Assembly: GCF_901709675.1 (NCBI RefSeq)
Contig: NC_051100.1
Location: 8,776,786 to 8,840,785 of the forward strand
DNA from: Syngnathus acus
Taxonomy: Eukaryota > Chordata > Actinopteri > Syngnathiformes > Syngnathidae
DNA length: 64,000 nt
Direction: 5' to 3'
Position 1 is the stretch's first letter, and every line of letters starts with the position of its first letter. Below are positions 14,291 to 24,700 of the stretch, piece after piece. The notes beneath the pieces are model-generated. The model saw only the letters and a list, made by a program, of their open reading frames with translations, searched no databases and had not been told where the DNA came from. A program made the position numbers and the translations under genes.

Positions 14291-15899
14291 ATTTTCACGG
14301 TAAAAAGGATGCCAGTGATGCAAGCTAAAATGATGAAATAGAGAAATACTAGAAAAGAAATGTAGCATGAGGCATACGACTACTACAATACAGAGCCAAA
14401 CTGTGAAAACATGAATTAACAATTAAAAAAAACAACAGAGACAGCTTGCCTGATTTCAATGAGCACATATGACAAGTCCACCACTCCAGCTATTTTTTTT
14501 TTAATAAATAACTTATTTGATGGCACTCAAAGATACTCGACAACGTTTCTAACCCATGACTTACACAGGAAAGCTCTCACTGCGACGAGACGAGTTGAAA
14601 GAAAGTGCTTGGTGCTTCAATGACTTTCAAAAATCCACTAATTGGTATTCAGGCATAGTAAAGGAAACAAAGACGTGTGCACATGAAAACATGTTTCTTT
14701 CGACTAATATAATTGCAGCTTTTCAGATGGTGTGAAGGAACTATCAAGTACGTAGGTAACCTTACTTAGGTGTCTACCGTAACCCCTTGATGTCAGCATC
14801 GACATCAATCTCCAGTTAGTTTATTTTTATTAATAGATGCTTTCGTTTTTAATTCAAAAGTACTGCAGAAGTACTTAGACACTCTGGTATGGAATCAGTG
14901 GAATCACCAAGTACACTTGCATTGTATACCAAAAACAAATCAGGCCTGGCTAAGGCCCTTCAACCGAATATTAATTCTTCATCTTACCAAGATATAAATG
15001 TCTATTTTTTTTTGCGTATTTCTGAAATTTAATTCTGCTTCCTCATATAAATAGGAGTGTCATGTTCATTTTGACTTACATTAAGTTACCATATATGAAT
15101 GCTTGCCTTATAAAGGACTACACATTGAAAAGCATACAAGGTGAATAAAAAAAATCTGTCTACAAACAAATGAAACAATCACAGAGTTACAGTTATTATA
15201 TTAAAATATTCTGAAAATGTTTGTCCTCCTTGCCACAAGTTCCTGACACAGACTCCAGCAACAAAAGAGAAAATCAAAATGAGGTTACCATCATGTGTCT
15301 TGCATGTGCTGGGTTCTTTCCATCACATAAAGACACATCCCTGTATGCTGTGCATGCCGCCTGACCTTCGAACTAGGACACACATTGTACATGACAATGT
15401 TCTTCTGTATTTAGACAATTTTTCACCCTGGACCACTGCATGTATTCATGTCATGACTGAAATATTTGAGACTTCTATCTAGCAGTGGTCGCATCCACAA
15501 AGCCATCAGCATCCATCTGAATCTCCTGAATAGATGTTGAGGTCATCAACATCTTCCTGCAAACCGGACCTTGAAACTGCCAATATCGCCTCCAATCTCG
15601 TTCTGTGCGGGAGCTCAATCAAAAAAGAAGGTGTTTTTGCATTCAGCAGCCGCATAATCAAATATCACAGAGGATGTGCAGGGTCAGTGCAAACCCAAGC
15701 ACAGGCATGGAAAATAAAAGTTATGGAAATGTGACCAAGTTCTAAAAGCAGCAGAAATGTTCAAACGGAATACAGCACAGTGCAACTGAAATCCTTTTGG
15801 GCAAGAATTACACATTCAAGGCTAATCAACAAGGCGTCACCTCATTGCTCAGCAATAATTTGTGGTCTTCAGTGCTTTGGAATCTACCTCGCTTTGTTT
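14291..15899. other. Gene-free intergenic DNA next to a Gypsy relic
   Basis: No coding sequence can be supported. The right part (about 15480-15900) may belong to the retrotransposon relic that follows, since its base composition is similar, but no retroelement domain can be read in it. Confidence 0.5.
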
Positions 15900-16650
15900 G
15901 GGACAGCGCAGCGGAGAAATGTTTGAATGTCGATGTGTTTTCACCAAAGACAATCGTATAGCTTTAAGGTAGAACCAAGATCTGTAGTTCATGGACATTT
16001 TGGATCCGCAGAGGACATGAGTCTTTCAATCATCTCATCAAATTCCTCTTGGCATTCAGGCGTCCATCACTCGTTGAAGTGCCAGACCTTCTTGGGTGGC
16101 CTCTGATGACATCTTTCAAGGGTTTGCCTATTTTTGAAAAGGTCTCAAACAAAGTGGTGTTAAGACACTGCAAAGCCTAAGAAGGACTTAATCTCACCAA
16201 AGGTTTGGAGTCGAGGCCAGGTAGGGAGAGCACTGATCTTTTCAAGGTCAGTCTCTACTTCTCTGCTCAAACAATGTGACCTAGATACCACACTGAGCTT
16301 TGAAAGAAATTGCATTTGGTCGGTGAGAGTTTCAGGCCATTCTCTCTCAGCTGCTGGATGACATATTTAAGCCTGGTTTCTTACCCCTCTAATATTTGAG
16401 AGAGCACAATATCAGCTAGAAACACCAGTATTTCCTTCAGACAGATTCTACCCATGACCCTCTCCATCAATCGTTAAAAACTACTGGGTGCAATTGTAAT
16501 GCCTTGGGCCATGCAACTGAATTCAGAACGAAAACACAGGACACATGAAAGTGTTCTTAGGCATATTACAATTCCTCCATCTCAATCTGGTAAAGGCTTC
16601 CTCAAATTTAGGCAGTGCTTCATACTTGTAGGACCTCCCCATCTGGGTAA
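15900..16650 (-). mobile_element. Ty3/Gypsy LTR-retrotransposon pol relic (RT to RNase H)
   Basis: On the minus strand, broken frames give pieces of a Gypsy polymerase in the right order. An RT connection segment near 16190-16260 reads VETDLEKISALPTWPRLQTF and is followed by GEIKSFLGFA. Next comes a KPL-like stretch, then KKVWHFNE near 16065-16090, and the start of RNase H with ADPKCP near 16000. Stops and frameshifts occur throughout (for example in place of the residues after GFA), and no LTRs are seen, so this is an old, immobile fragment. It lies alone in noncoding DNA and has no effect on a gene that I can see. Confidence 0.75.
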
Positions 16651-16679
16651 AAAAAAAGAAACAGGTTGAGGACCACTGG

Positions 16680-19600
16680 TATAGAACATGGATTGATAGA
16701 CGGATACTAAGCACACAATGCAAGTTCACATTTCTTTTTTAGCTGGCTGTTTATCGACTTTGCGCAGATGCAAAAAGGGAAAACTCGTAAATCTGACAAA
16801 TTGGCGTTGAGGACAACCACATTTCTGACCTGCCAGAAATTTGTCTGATGGTTGCACGACCTGTCGGGAGCAGCCAACTGCCTCCCGTTCCTCCCAGTAC
16901 ACTGCATGAGTAACGAGGTCCAATGACACTGGAAATTGGCCAAAACTCAAATGTGAGTCTGCCAGTTTGGAATTTGGCTTGAAGCAGGCTTAACTTGCTC
17001 TTTATGGCTTTAGTTGGACTACATAACATAAAATAAAACAACTATACGTTTACTGTTTAAAATAATGTGATAAATGACATAGACATAAAGAAAATTGCAG
17101 ATTCCATACAGAGCCTCACAGATGAGAATTTAGCAGAGGCACCAACGCAGATAAGAAATTCTTCCTGATCACATCACACTTAATGTCATATTTTGGATGG
17201 AATACTAATCCATCTGCCGCTAGTATGTGACAAGTACATTTATTATTATGAATACAGGTATGTGAATATCACTTCCATCTTAAAACAGAACCGACCAATC
17301 AGCATCTTTTGACATGACTGATGTGGCACCAACGAACGGGACACGTTAAATGCATTAATATGGATTATTCTATCGAGACAGTTTTATCAGAGCAGGTCAC
17401 AATTTCTTCATCAAAGGAATAGCAAAGAAGGCTTTTCCTGCAATGTCACTTGTCAAATTAATACTGTCTTCAGGCATCTGCTGGTGAATAGATGTGACGA
17501 ATAGGATGGTGCAATTTTAAACAAAATAAACATTCCAGCTCGTATCCAGATGGATTATTGAAACAAACTACCTGGTGTGCCCAGTTAGCACATGTTCATT
17601 GCTAACTGGAGCACAACGACTCCTCCATTGCCATAAAAAGAAAATGAAATAAACAAGTGAATATGAATAACGATGTTTTGTCCTTGATTGAGTCTCGTTT
17701 ATTGAGAGTCATCCAGGATGTTTCGAGACGAGCCGTGTGAAAGAACGGTCAATGTAAATAACCATTAGCTCCTGTCTATACACCAGCACCTCATAAAGAG
17801 CGCATAATGTACATTAACTTGAACATCAGGCAATTATAGCTCCGGGAGGTTGTAACATATTTTATGGCTGTTTATTTCTCACAGCTGCTCATTGTTGTTG
17901 TTGGCTCTTTCTGGACTCAAATGGCCTCCGCTTAAGAACACAACAGCTCATCTGAGAGAAACAGGCAAGGGTAAAAATAGACAAGATCCTCTAGTCCTTT
18001 AGGGATTGTTTTTATGAGAGCATCATCATTATTCACAATTCTTTAAAGCGCTTAAAGGATGCCAACTCCCAAAGGATATTCTAATGGAGATATTTTGTCT
18101 TAATCACAAAGACTAGCAGTTAAAATTCATGTCAGAAGAAAAATGAATAATTAACACTTAAATGCACTTGTGTTGTGACCTCACAATCTCATCTTCTGCA
18201 GGCATTTCCCCCAGTTTCTAAGGAGGCAATTCTGTTCTTGACTACTGCTGCCAGACACTTGTCTCACACCAGACCTACTTTCAATTGTTTGCAAAGTTCA
18301 CCCTCAATACGCTGCCTCTTTTTTTTATTCACATGGTTTGCCATCCACAGAACAAACTATTCTGACAGAAGTACGCTCTTCTTGCCTGAAAATGGGATTT
18401 GAAGCTATGGCAGACTTTCAAATTGTAAACTAATTTGTTTAGGATTTGATGCAAAAGTAAATTGTATATGTAGAAAATATATTTTGTAAGTGTAGCAAAA
18501 CTGACTTGTAGCTGCAGAAAAAAATATATATTCATACAAATTGGCCGGTAGAAGTCATAAGTGCTCAGAAATGACAAAAGATTGAACTCAGCTGCTATTT
18601 TCCCTGTACGTGGCATGAAGAGGGTTAAGAGTCACAAGTTTGCATGTTCTCCATTGATGTAGTGCAATAGATACAGCAAGAACACAAGACAAACGACAAG
18701 CGATGCAAGTGTGTCTAAATTATATTTGTTTCTAAAGTGCTCTCAGTGCTTGCATTATAATGACAGCCTTACCACGATCCAAAGCGACCCAAAGTATCTT
18801 GAAGGAAATAAAATTGATGTGGAAGCTTAAGAAAACAAATCCACTTTGGGACTGCAGCAATATTTGAAGCAAATGCTTTCCACTATTCCAACTAGCATTA
18901 AATAGCAATGAAGAACAAGGACTAAATGTGGTGTCTTTAAAATCTAAAAAGAATAATTGCTTCCAAAAAATGATAGCCATCTTGTTCGTGGGTCAGATTT
19001 AAGGGAGTTCAGGATGAAAGAAGGGCTTGTTATCATTCCCATTCATGAGAAATCAAAGCCTATGTGAAACATTGAACCTCTTGACATCATTGTTCATTTA
19101 TAGATGACACTGAGTACCACATCAATGTCTTCAACTAGATTTCCCAGGTAAACCATTGAGTTAAATAAATAATTGTTCTTGATTAATTCTCCATTGCTGA
19201 ATGGAGTTGAGGTTATACTACATTAAGTGTCGGAAAGTTAAAGGTATAGATATCCAGATGAATAAATAGTTTTTAAAAAAAGATGTGTGCAGTCGCATTG
19301 GTGTCTTCTTGTGTATAAACAAACACTTATTGAAATGGCGGACATTAATCACAGTTACGATCCCGGAGAGGCGAAGGGCAAACTGGCTTAACTTTCCAGT
19401 GGTTCTGCTGATCCACCTTGAGGGAACCATTCTTTGCTCTTTCCAGATGCTTAGCTCTGCTCCATTTCACACTCAGGCAAATGTTGATCAAGTCTCAACT
19501 TCAGCACACTCTGGTGTCTAGTTTTTATAAAGGCGTGAAAAGAGGAGACTTTTTATGCGCTACTTCCTCTCTACCATAATAGAGAGGAAAAAAATGATGA

Positions 19601-20160
19601 AAAAATTGTGAAGATTGCTTGTCCTGAAATGGAATTTGTGTGGTTTTGCCCTGTTAAACAGACAAAGTCTGTGTGAGTATGCAGCACTCTCCTTTGAGTG
19701 TTTGATTGCAATTGAGAGAAGTATGGAACGCCGAGTTGCAAGAGAAACGTGTCTATCGGCCATAATTATAGTATATTGATGCAGGGCCTTTCATTTCATA
19801 TCTTGCTATTTCAGAGTTGAAAGGAACTGGGGCACTTTGCTCTTTTTGTCTTGACATTCTCCTATTATACTGTAGAGCAGACTGCCCTGCTTAAGTATAT
19901 ATTGCGACATTCACCAAGCGCTGCAGTTCATTTTAGTTCAATGTTCTAAAGGATGCCAAAAGTTTGGAGGGATACAAATGTTAGGTAACCCTAATGTGTG
20001 ACGTTTTTGCACGTAGTAACCATTGGCATTCCAATCATAACAGTGATGAATGGTGCCTGGAATTGATTGTGTTTTGCTCTGATGACTTTGAACACATCTC
20101 AACTCCACTTTATTTATTTGAAAGAAAAACCGCAGCTGATACAAAGTGTCGTATATTCAT
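16680..20160. other. Gene-free intergenic DNA
   Basis: Overlapping minus-strand frames at 16.7-17.0 kb are not recognisable as a protein. The stretch 17760-18070 is repeat-free and contains words such as CAGCTGCTCATTGTTGTTG and TTCACAATTCTTTAAAGCGC, which look like candidate conserved noncoding sequence. No exon or RNA gene can be supported. Confidence 0.5.
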
Positions 20161-20164
20161 CGAC

Positions 20165-20330
20165 TAGGCATCGTTTTTGTGTTTTATTAAGTTTGCTGTT
20201 TTTATGTTATTAATGCATTGTTTTATCTCTATTTGTATTTTTATGTCAGATTTCTTTTCTTTATGTACAGCAGCACTTTGTATGCATCTGTGGTTGTTTG
20301 TGCTCTATAAAGTAGACTCAAGTTGAGTAC
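20165..20330 (+). repeat. LINE-type 3' UTR tail relic
   Basis: The sequence has the order typical of 3' ends of fish L2/Rex-type retrotransposons: a TTTTTATGTTATTAATG stretch, then GTACAGCAGCACTTTG, then GTGCTCTATAAAGTAGACTC. No coding part remains. The assignment rests on word order only. Confidence 0.45.
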
Positions 20331-21589
20331 ATAAGTAAAAACTACACATAAAACAAAATCACGAGTCCAAATAAACAGTCATCAATGCAAGTTGCACCAC
20401 TTATGTATCAAAGTGTCATCCTGCACATTATTAAAGTTTGAAATTGTATTAAATAAATTGTTTTTATGTATTACTTCAAAAAACAAATGAAATGATTAAA
20501 AATGCAAAACATAAGAAGTGAGATGTGCAAGAGCCATCTGCAACACAAATTTTTGAGGATTCCTTTTTAGCTCGTTGACTTCTTTACCAACTTGTACTTG
20601 TTAAGTCTAAAATCGTATTTCGATATATCGATAAAAAACGGACTCTACAGTATTCCCTCAAATGTTTTATGATGACAAGTTTGACCCCAGAACTGTTTTT
20701 TTTTCTCGTTCTATTATGTCCAGTGGATCGAATTGTAAATTATAAAACTGAACTTTTGAGGTTTCACTATTGAGACAAATCACACAATTAAAAATAGAGA
20801 ATGCATTATATTAAACATCTGAATCTTGTTTGTTTTTTTTCTTTCCGCGATGATGTCATACATTTTCACTTTACCTCATGGTTTTATGTCATAGCTCCAT
20901 GATCTTTATATCATGTCTATTGTTTGAGTGCCATGTTGTACAGGAAGAAACATTAACAACCGTTACAACGTACTGGAAAATATATCAAAAACCTGATGAC
21001 CATATGCTGCATCTTTTGAGCAAAACGAGTGGGAGAAAATCTCATAACAGCCAGCCATGGAACTTCTTCTGTGTAATTTGATTATTTCCACCCCCATTTA
21101 AAACGGGCAATAGTATTTAATGAAAACATGAGGAACAAAACAGTTTCCGTGTGGGATGAAGAGGAAGAAAGTTGGGTGAATTGGGCTGAGACTTCCTAAT
21201 GTAACTAAATTGCATATCCTGGGAGAGTTGAATCATATAGCTACCATAAAGTAGTGCTACACTTACAATTGCCCTGAGCTAGGAGTGCCACATGCTATCA
21301 GCAGCCATAGCGAGCAGCTGCTGTTAGCCAGATGGCCCTTTGAGCTGCAGAGGGAAAAGTCCTCATTAAAGAGCTCATGGACCATTGGCCCGAAGACCTA
21401 ACGGCTTCTCTCATGGTCTGCATTATCCCCAATATATTCTCACCCAAGTGGACTATGCAGTGGCACAGAGTAGGAAGGACAACGCAAATACTATTTCAAA
21501 TTTGTGTGTCGAAAAAGTACATTCGAAATACAGCATTACGTTGCTTACAAAGATATGCCTTTAAAATAATACAAAAACTTGCTATATAA
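20331..21589. other. Gene-free intergenic DNA
   Basis: The stretch is AT-rich, without coding potential or recognisable repeats. A T-run with interruptions occurs near 20697-20706 and 20829-20842. Confidence 0.5.
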
Positions 21590-22480
21590 TGCATATGGCA
21601 TCACTTGGATATAGAAAGAAATAGAGAAGGATTTCTAGAGGTTCACCAGGCATCGGATTAGAAGGATGGAGATATAGTGTGACTGGTGTCAGCAGTGTGA
21701 TGGAGAATATGGAAAGAATACTTTGAGGAACTGATGAATGAATAAGAGAAAGCGAAGAGAAGTTGCTATTGTGGACCAGGAAATAGCAATTATTAATGGG
21801 GGAGGGGGAAGTCACTGAAGAAGATGAAAAAAGAAAAATCCTTGTTCCTGCTGGCATTCCTGTAAAGTATGCAATTACCCAGAGAAGGTGGCTGTAGAAC
21901 TTTGGAGTCAAGTCAAGACAAGGCCAGAAAAAGTGACTTACTGTATATCTTTGTATAGCAAGAGAAACCATGGCTTGGTAAGCATATAGGAACTGTTGCA
22001 CTGTGTAGGAGAGTCTGTAGTGGTAGAGAAGTATGTCAGATTAGTACAAATCAGAGATGCAGAGAGTGGAGAGACAAACTGTGGGTCTTACGGAGAATTT
22101 TAGAGTAAAGGCCGACTGCATCAGAGATCAGCTCCGAGCAACATCCTATTTGCAATGGTGATGGATAGGTTGACAGATGTGGTTGGACTGGAAATCCCAT
22201 GGCCCATGATGTTTGCAGATGATATTGTGATCTACAGTGACAGCAGGAAGAAGGTGAAGGAACATTTACAAAGGTGGAGGCATGCACAGGAAAGAGGAGC
22301 AATGAAGCTCTGCATGAATGGGAAAGCTTCAGAGGGGGAGAATGATGCTACAGGGGGATGAGAGAGCAAGGATGGAGGACTTTAAATACTTGAGGTTGGT
22401 CCAGAGCAATGGTGAGTGTGGGAAGGAGGTGAAGAAATAGATGCAAGCAGGTTGGAATTGTGTGTGTCAAGTCGGTAGAA
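21590..22480 (+). mobile_element. Non-LTR retrotransposon relic with reverse transcriptase remnant
   Basis: Near 22155-22290 the plus strand reads VMDRLTDVVGL, then PWPMMFADDIVIYSDSRKKV, then KEHLQRWRHA. This contains the F/YADD catalytic box of reverse transcriptase with the usual flanks. Upstream near 21705-21735, WKEYFEELMN matches the linker between endonuclease and RT in such LINEs. Downstream near 22360-22460 the frame breaks, but pieces of DFKYLR, QSNGECGKEVKK and QAGWN can be read, as in the thumb/connection region. Several frameshifts and stops make it non-functional. Clade is uncertain; RTE-like is my best guess. Confidence 0.75.
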
Positions 22481-22753
22481 TGATAGGACAAGATGGTTTG
22501 TAAGATTGTTAAAAGATTAGACGTAGTGAAAAGGCACAATTTTAACAAAGAACTTCTCAACTGTGAGGTAGAAATGCTAAAACATCTGCTCTATACAATG
22601 ATATTCAAATCTAGAATCTTTATGATCATTACCCAGAAAATTGTTATCTTTCCAAATTTTCAATCGAACCAAACAAAGTGTAGGTCAGCTAGCATCCCAG
22701 GAGAGATTGTCTTTGACTTTTATTGTTCTAATTTGGTAAGCTATCATGATTAA

Positions 22754-22790
22754 AGATCCATCCAATATCTGAACCGCTTATCTGTCTGGA
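22754..22790 (+). repeat. Fragment of a dispersed fish repeat (CCATCC..TGAACCGCTTATC)
   Basis: The words GATCCATCCAATATCTGAACC and CCGCTTATCTGTCTGG resemble the end of a very common teleost interspersed repeat. Only about 37 bp remain. Fragments from other parts of what appears to be the same family lie near 23.9, 37.1, 44.95 and 61.1 kb. Confidence 0.4.
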
Positions 22791-23720
22791 TAAAATTAAG
22801 ATCATGCATATTTGGGAAAAAGTTAGATTTTAATTTTTAGTACTGAGGCAATTTGGACAAAAATACACAAAAATTAACCATTTGAAACTAATAGTTTCCA
22901 ATCCCTATTTCCAGTGGTCTGATTAATCCACTTTCATTTTGTTTTAATTAAACTCATGCTAGAGCTTGATGGGATTTAGATTTTAGTAACCTTGGTGTGT
23001 GACATTGAGAAATTTCCTTTGCTATCTTCTGAGTATTTAGGTCACATCTGGACCTTCTTGATATTCAGCAGCATGTTGGCTGAAGTGACAGTGCATAATA
23101 ATGAGTAGAGTACCATGAAGTTTCCATGTTTTTTGGCAATCAGGCTTTCATGCCTAATGGAAATCATGCATCCTCATAGAAATGATGTTGAAGACCTTTT
23201 GGAACTCAACAATAACTAACTTTTCATTAATGGAGGATACATTAAGAGATTTCATTCATTTCATTTCACCAAAAGTGTGACTCTTTCTTTTTTTGCTCGT
23301 GTTTAATATTATCAGCATAGATAAAACTATAGCATTGTAGATTGTGTGTCAGACATTGAAACCCTGGTTGAAGTCGGAACGGGACTAGATAAGCAAATTG
23401 CCACAACCCGCTTCCCTTTTCGACAAGTTATATCAAATGTGAAATGGAACTGTAACAAATGTGCATTTGCCGAAATAAAAAATTCAAACCAAAAACCAAA
23501 CCGATCTTTTCACCTCATGGCCAAAATTTTACAACGTATCCCAACAGATGCAGTTGTATAACAACAACATATACAAGAATATAACAAGTATTCATTTTAA
23601 AGGCGCACAATAGCAACTCGGAATTATTGTGAAAAATGCTCTACCTGCAATTTAAGCTGCTCTTTCATCCAAACCAATGTGAGATTACAGTTAATGTGCC
23701 TTATTAACAGTTGCTGCAAA

Positions 23721-23782
23721 TATTGATTAGCCATTAATCACTGGGTGTGTGAGGCAACTTTTGATTAATCCAATTAATTAAA
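23721..23782. promoter_or_regulatory. Dense cluster of homeodomain-type TAAT sites (candidate enhancer core)
   Basis: Within about 60 bp lie TTGATTAG, CATTAATCA, TTGATTAATCC and CAATTAATTAA. These include TAATCC (OTX/PITX-type) and palindromic TAATTA-type cores. Flanking DNA (23640-23800) is free of simple repeats. The sites are seen in the sequence; enhancer function is inference, since TAAT words are common in AT-rich DNA. Confidence 0.25.
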
Positions 23783-23905
23783 TACATGAAAATATACTTG
23801 ATTTAAAAGAACGATAGTAACAAAAAAACGCTTTTTTTTTAAATTATAAACAGGTTCCTTTCTAGCTCAAGATGGCCATCCATCACCTTACTATAGTGTT
23901 TGTGT

Positions 23906-24023
23906 TGGTACACCCTGGACTGGTCGCCATATATACATACATATTTAGACAAACAACGATTCACACTTACTATATTCACACCTATTGACAACTGAGAGTC
24001 TTCGATGAACCTAAGATGCATGT
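23906..24023 (-). repeat. SINE-like dispersed repeat fragment (3' part)
   Basis: The sequence GGTACACCCTGGACTGGTCG, then AGACAAACAACGATTCACAC, then TTCACACCTATTGACAACTG, AGAGTCTTCGATGAACCTA and GATGCATGT follows closely the well-known teleost repeat with this word order. The orientation is minus if the head (see 37117-37250) is taken as the 5' end. A 30-bp T-rich run follows at about 24097-24126. Confidence 0.6.
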
Positions 24024-24477
24024 CTGAGGAATCATAGAGAATGAGTACTGAAAAACAAAAACATTTCAAGAACTATGGAGGTTACGTGCAAATCACTTTT
24101 TTTCTTTTTTTTTTTTTTTTTTTTTTCTCAGCGAAAATAAATTTTTTGTGTAGCTATTGGCCAACACTGTATTTCTTCCCATGCTTAACTGGAATGACCT
24201 CATCTAATTACTCCCTATCCACTTTATATACTATATAAACAAGTGCCCTTAAACAAAAATGTTTTAAAAGAAAAAAAAGTTGCTGTTGTTTTTCTGTCAT
24301 GCACACGGTCAGTGATGGTGGTTGTTATGTAATTTTTTATGTCAGCCGTTACCACACTTATAGGTCAGTGCTGTCTATTAACAGCATGTCTATGGAAATA
24401 TTACAGCAAAGGTCATTGCCTCCAGGAGCAGTAAGACACAAAGGGAGAGAAACAGGCCTGAAATATAATGAACAAAT

Positions 24478-24700
24478 ATAGTATAAACGCAACACTTTTG
24501 CTTATACTTCTATTTGTCATGACCCAAACTCAAAGATCTAGCACTTTTTTTCGACGTACAGGATATGGCCTATTTTTCTCCATTATTGTTCTCAAATGTG
24601 TCTAAATCTGTGTTCGTCAGCAATTCTTTGATTAAATAATCCATTCACCATACTTGCGGCATATTAATTACTGATTAGACAGCATGATTATTATAACTAC
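24478..24700 (+). repeat. DNA-transposon relic (TATAAACGCAACACTTTTG family)
   Basis: The left edge TATAAACGCAACACTTTTGC is the hallmark end of a dispersed DNA transposon found across fishes. It is followed in order by ATTTGTCATGACC, AACTCAAAGATCTA, a GTCTAAATCTGTGTTCGTC word and GATTAGACAGCATGATTATT. No transposase frame remains, and the right end is not preserved. Family recognition is from memory of the repeat. Confidence 0.55.

Noticed and set aside
15483-16678. CAGTGGTC at 15483 and GGACCACTG ending at 16678 as the two ends of one hAT element
   Set aside because: The inner termini do not match beyond the first bases and the flanks show no 8-bp duplication.
16707-17041. Overlapping minus-strand frames as an extra retroelement ORF
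   Set aside because: Three phases are open at once and none resembles gag, protease or envelope, so there is no support for coding.
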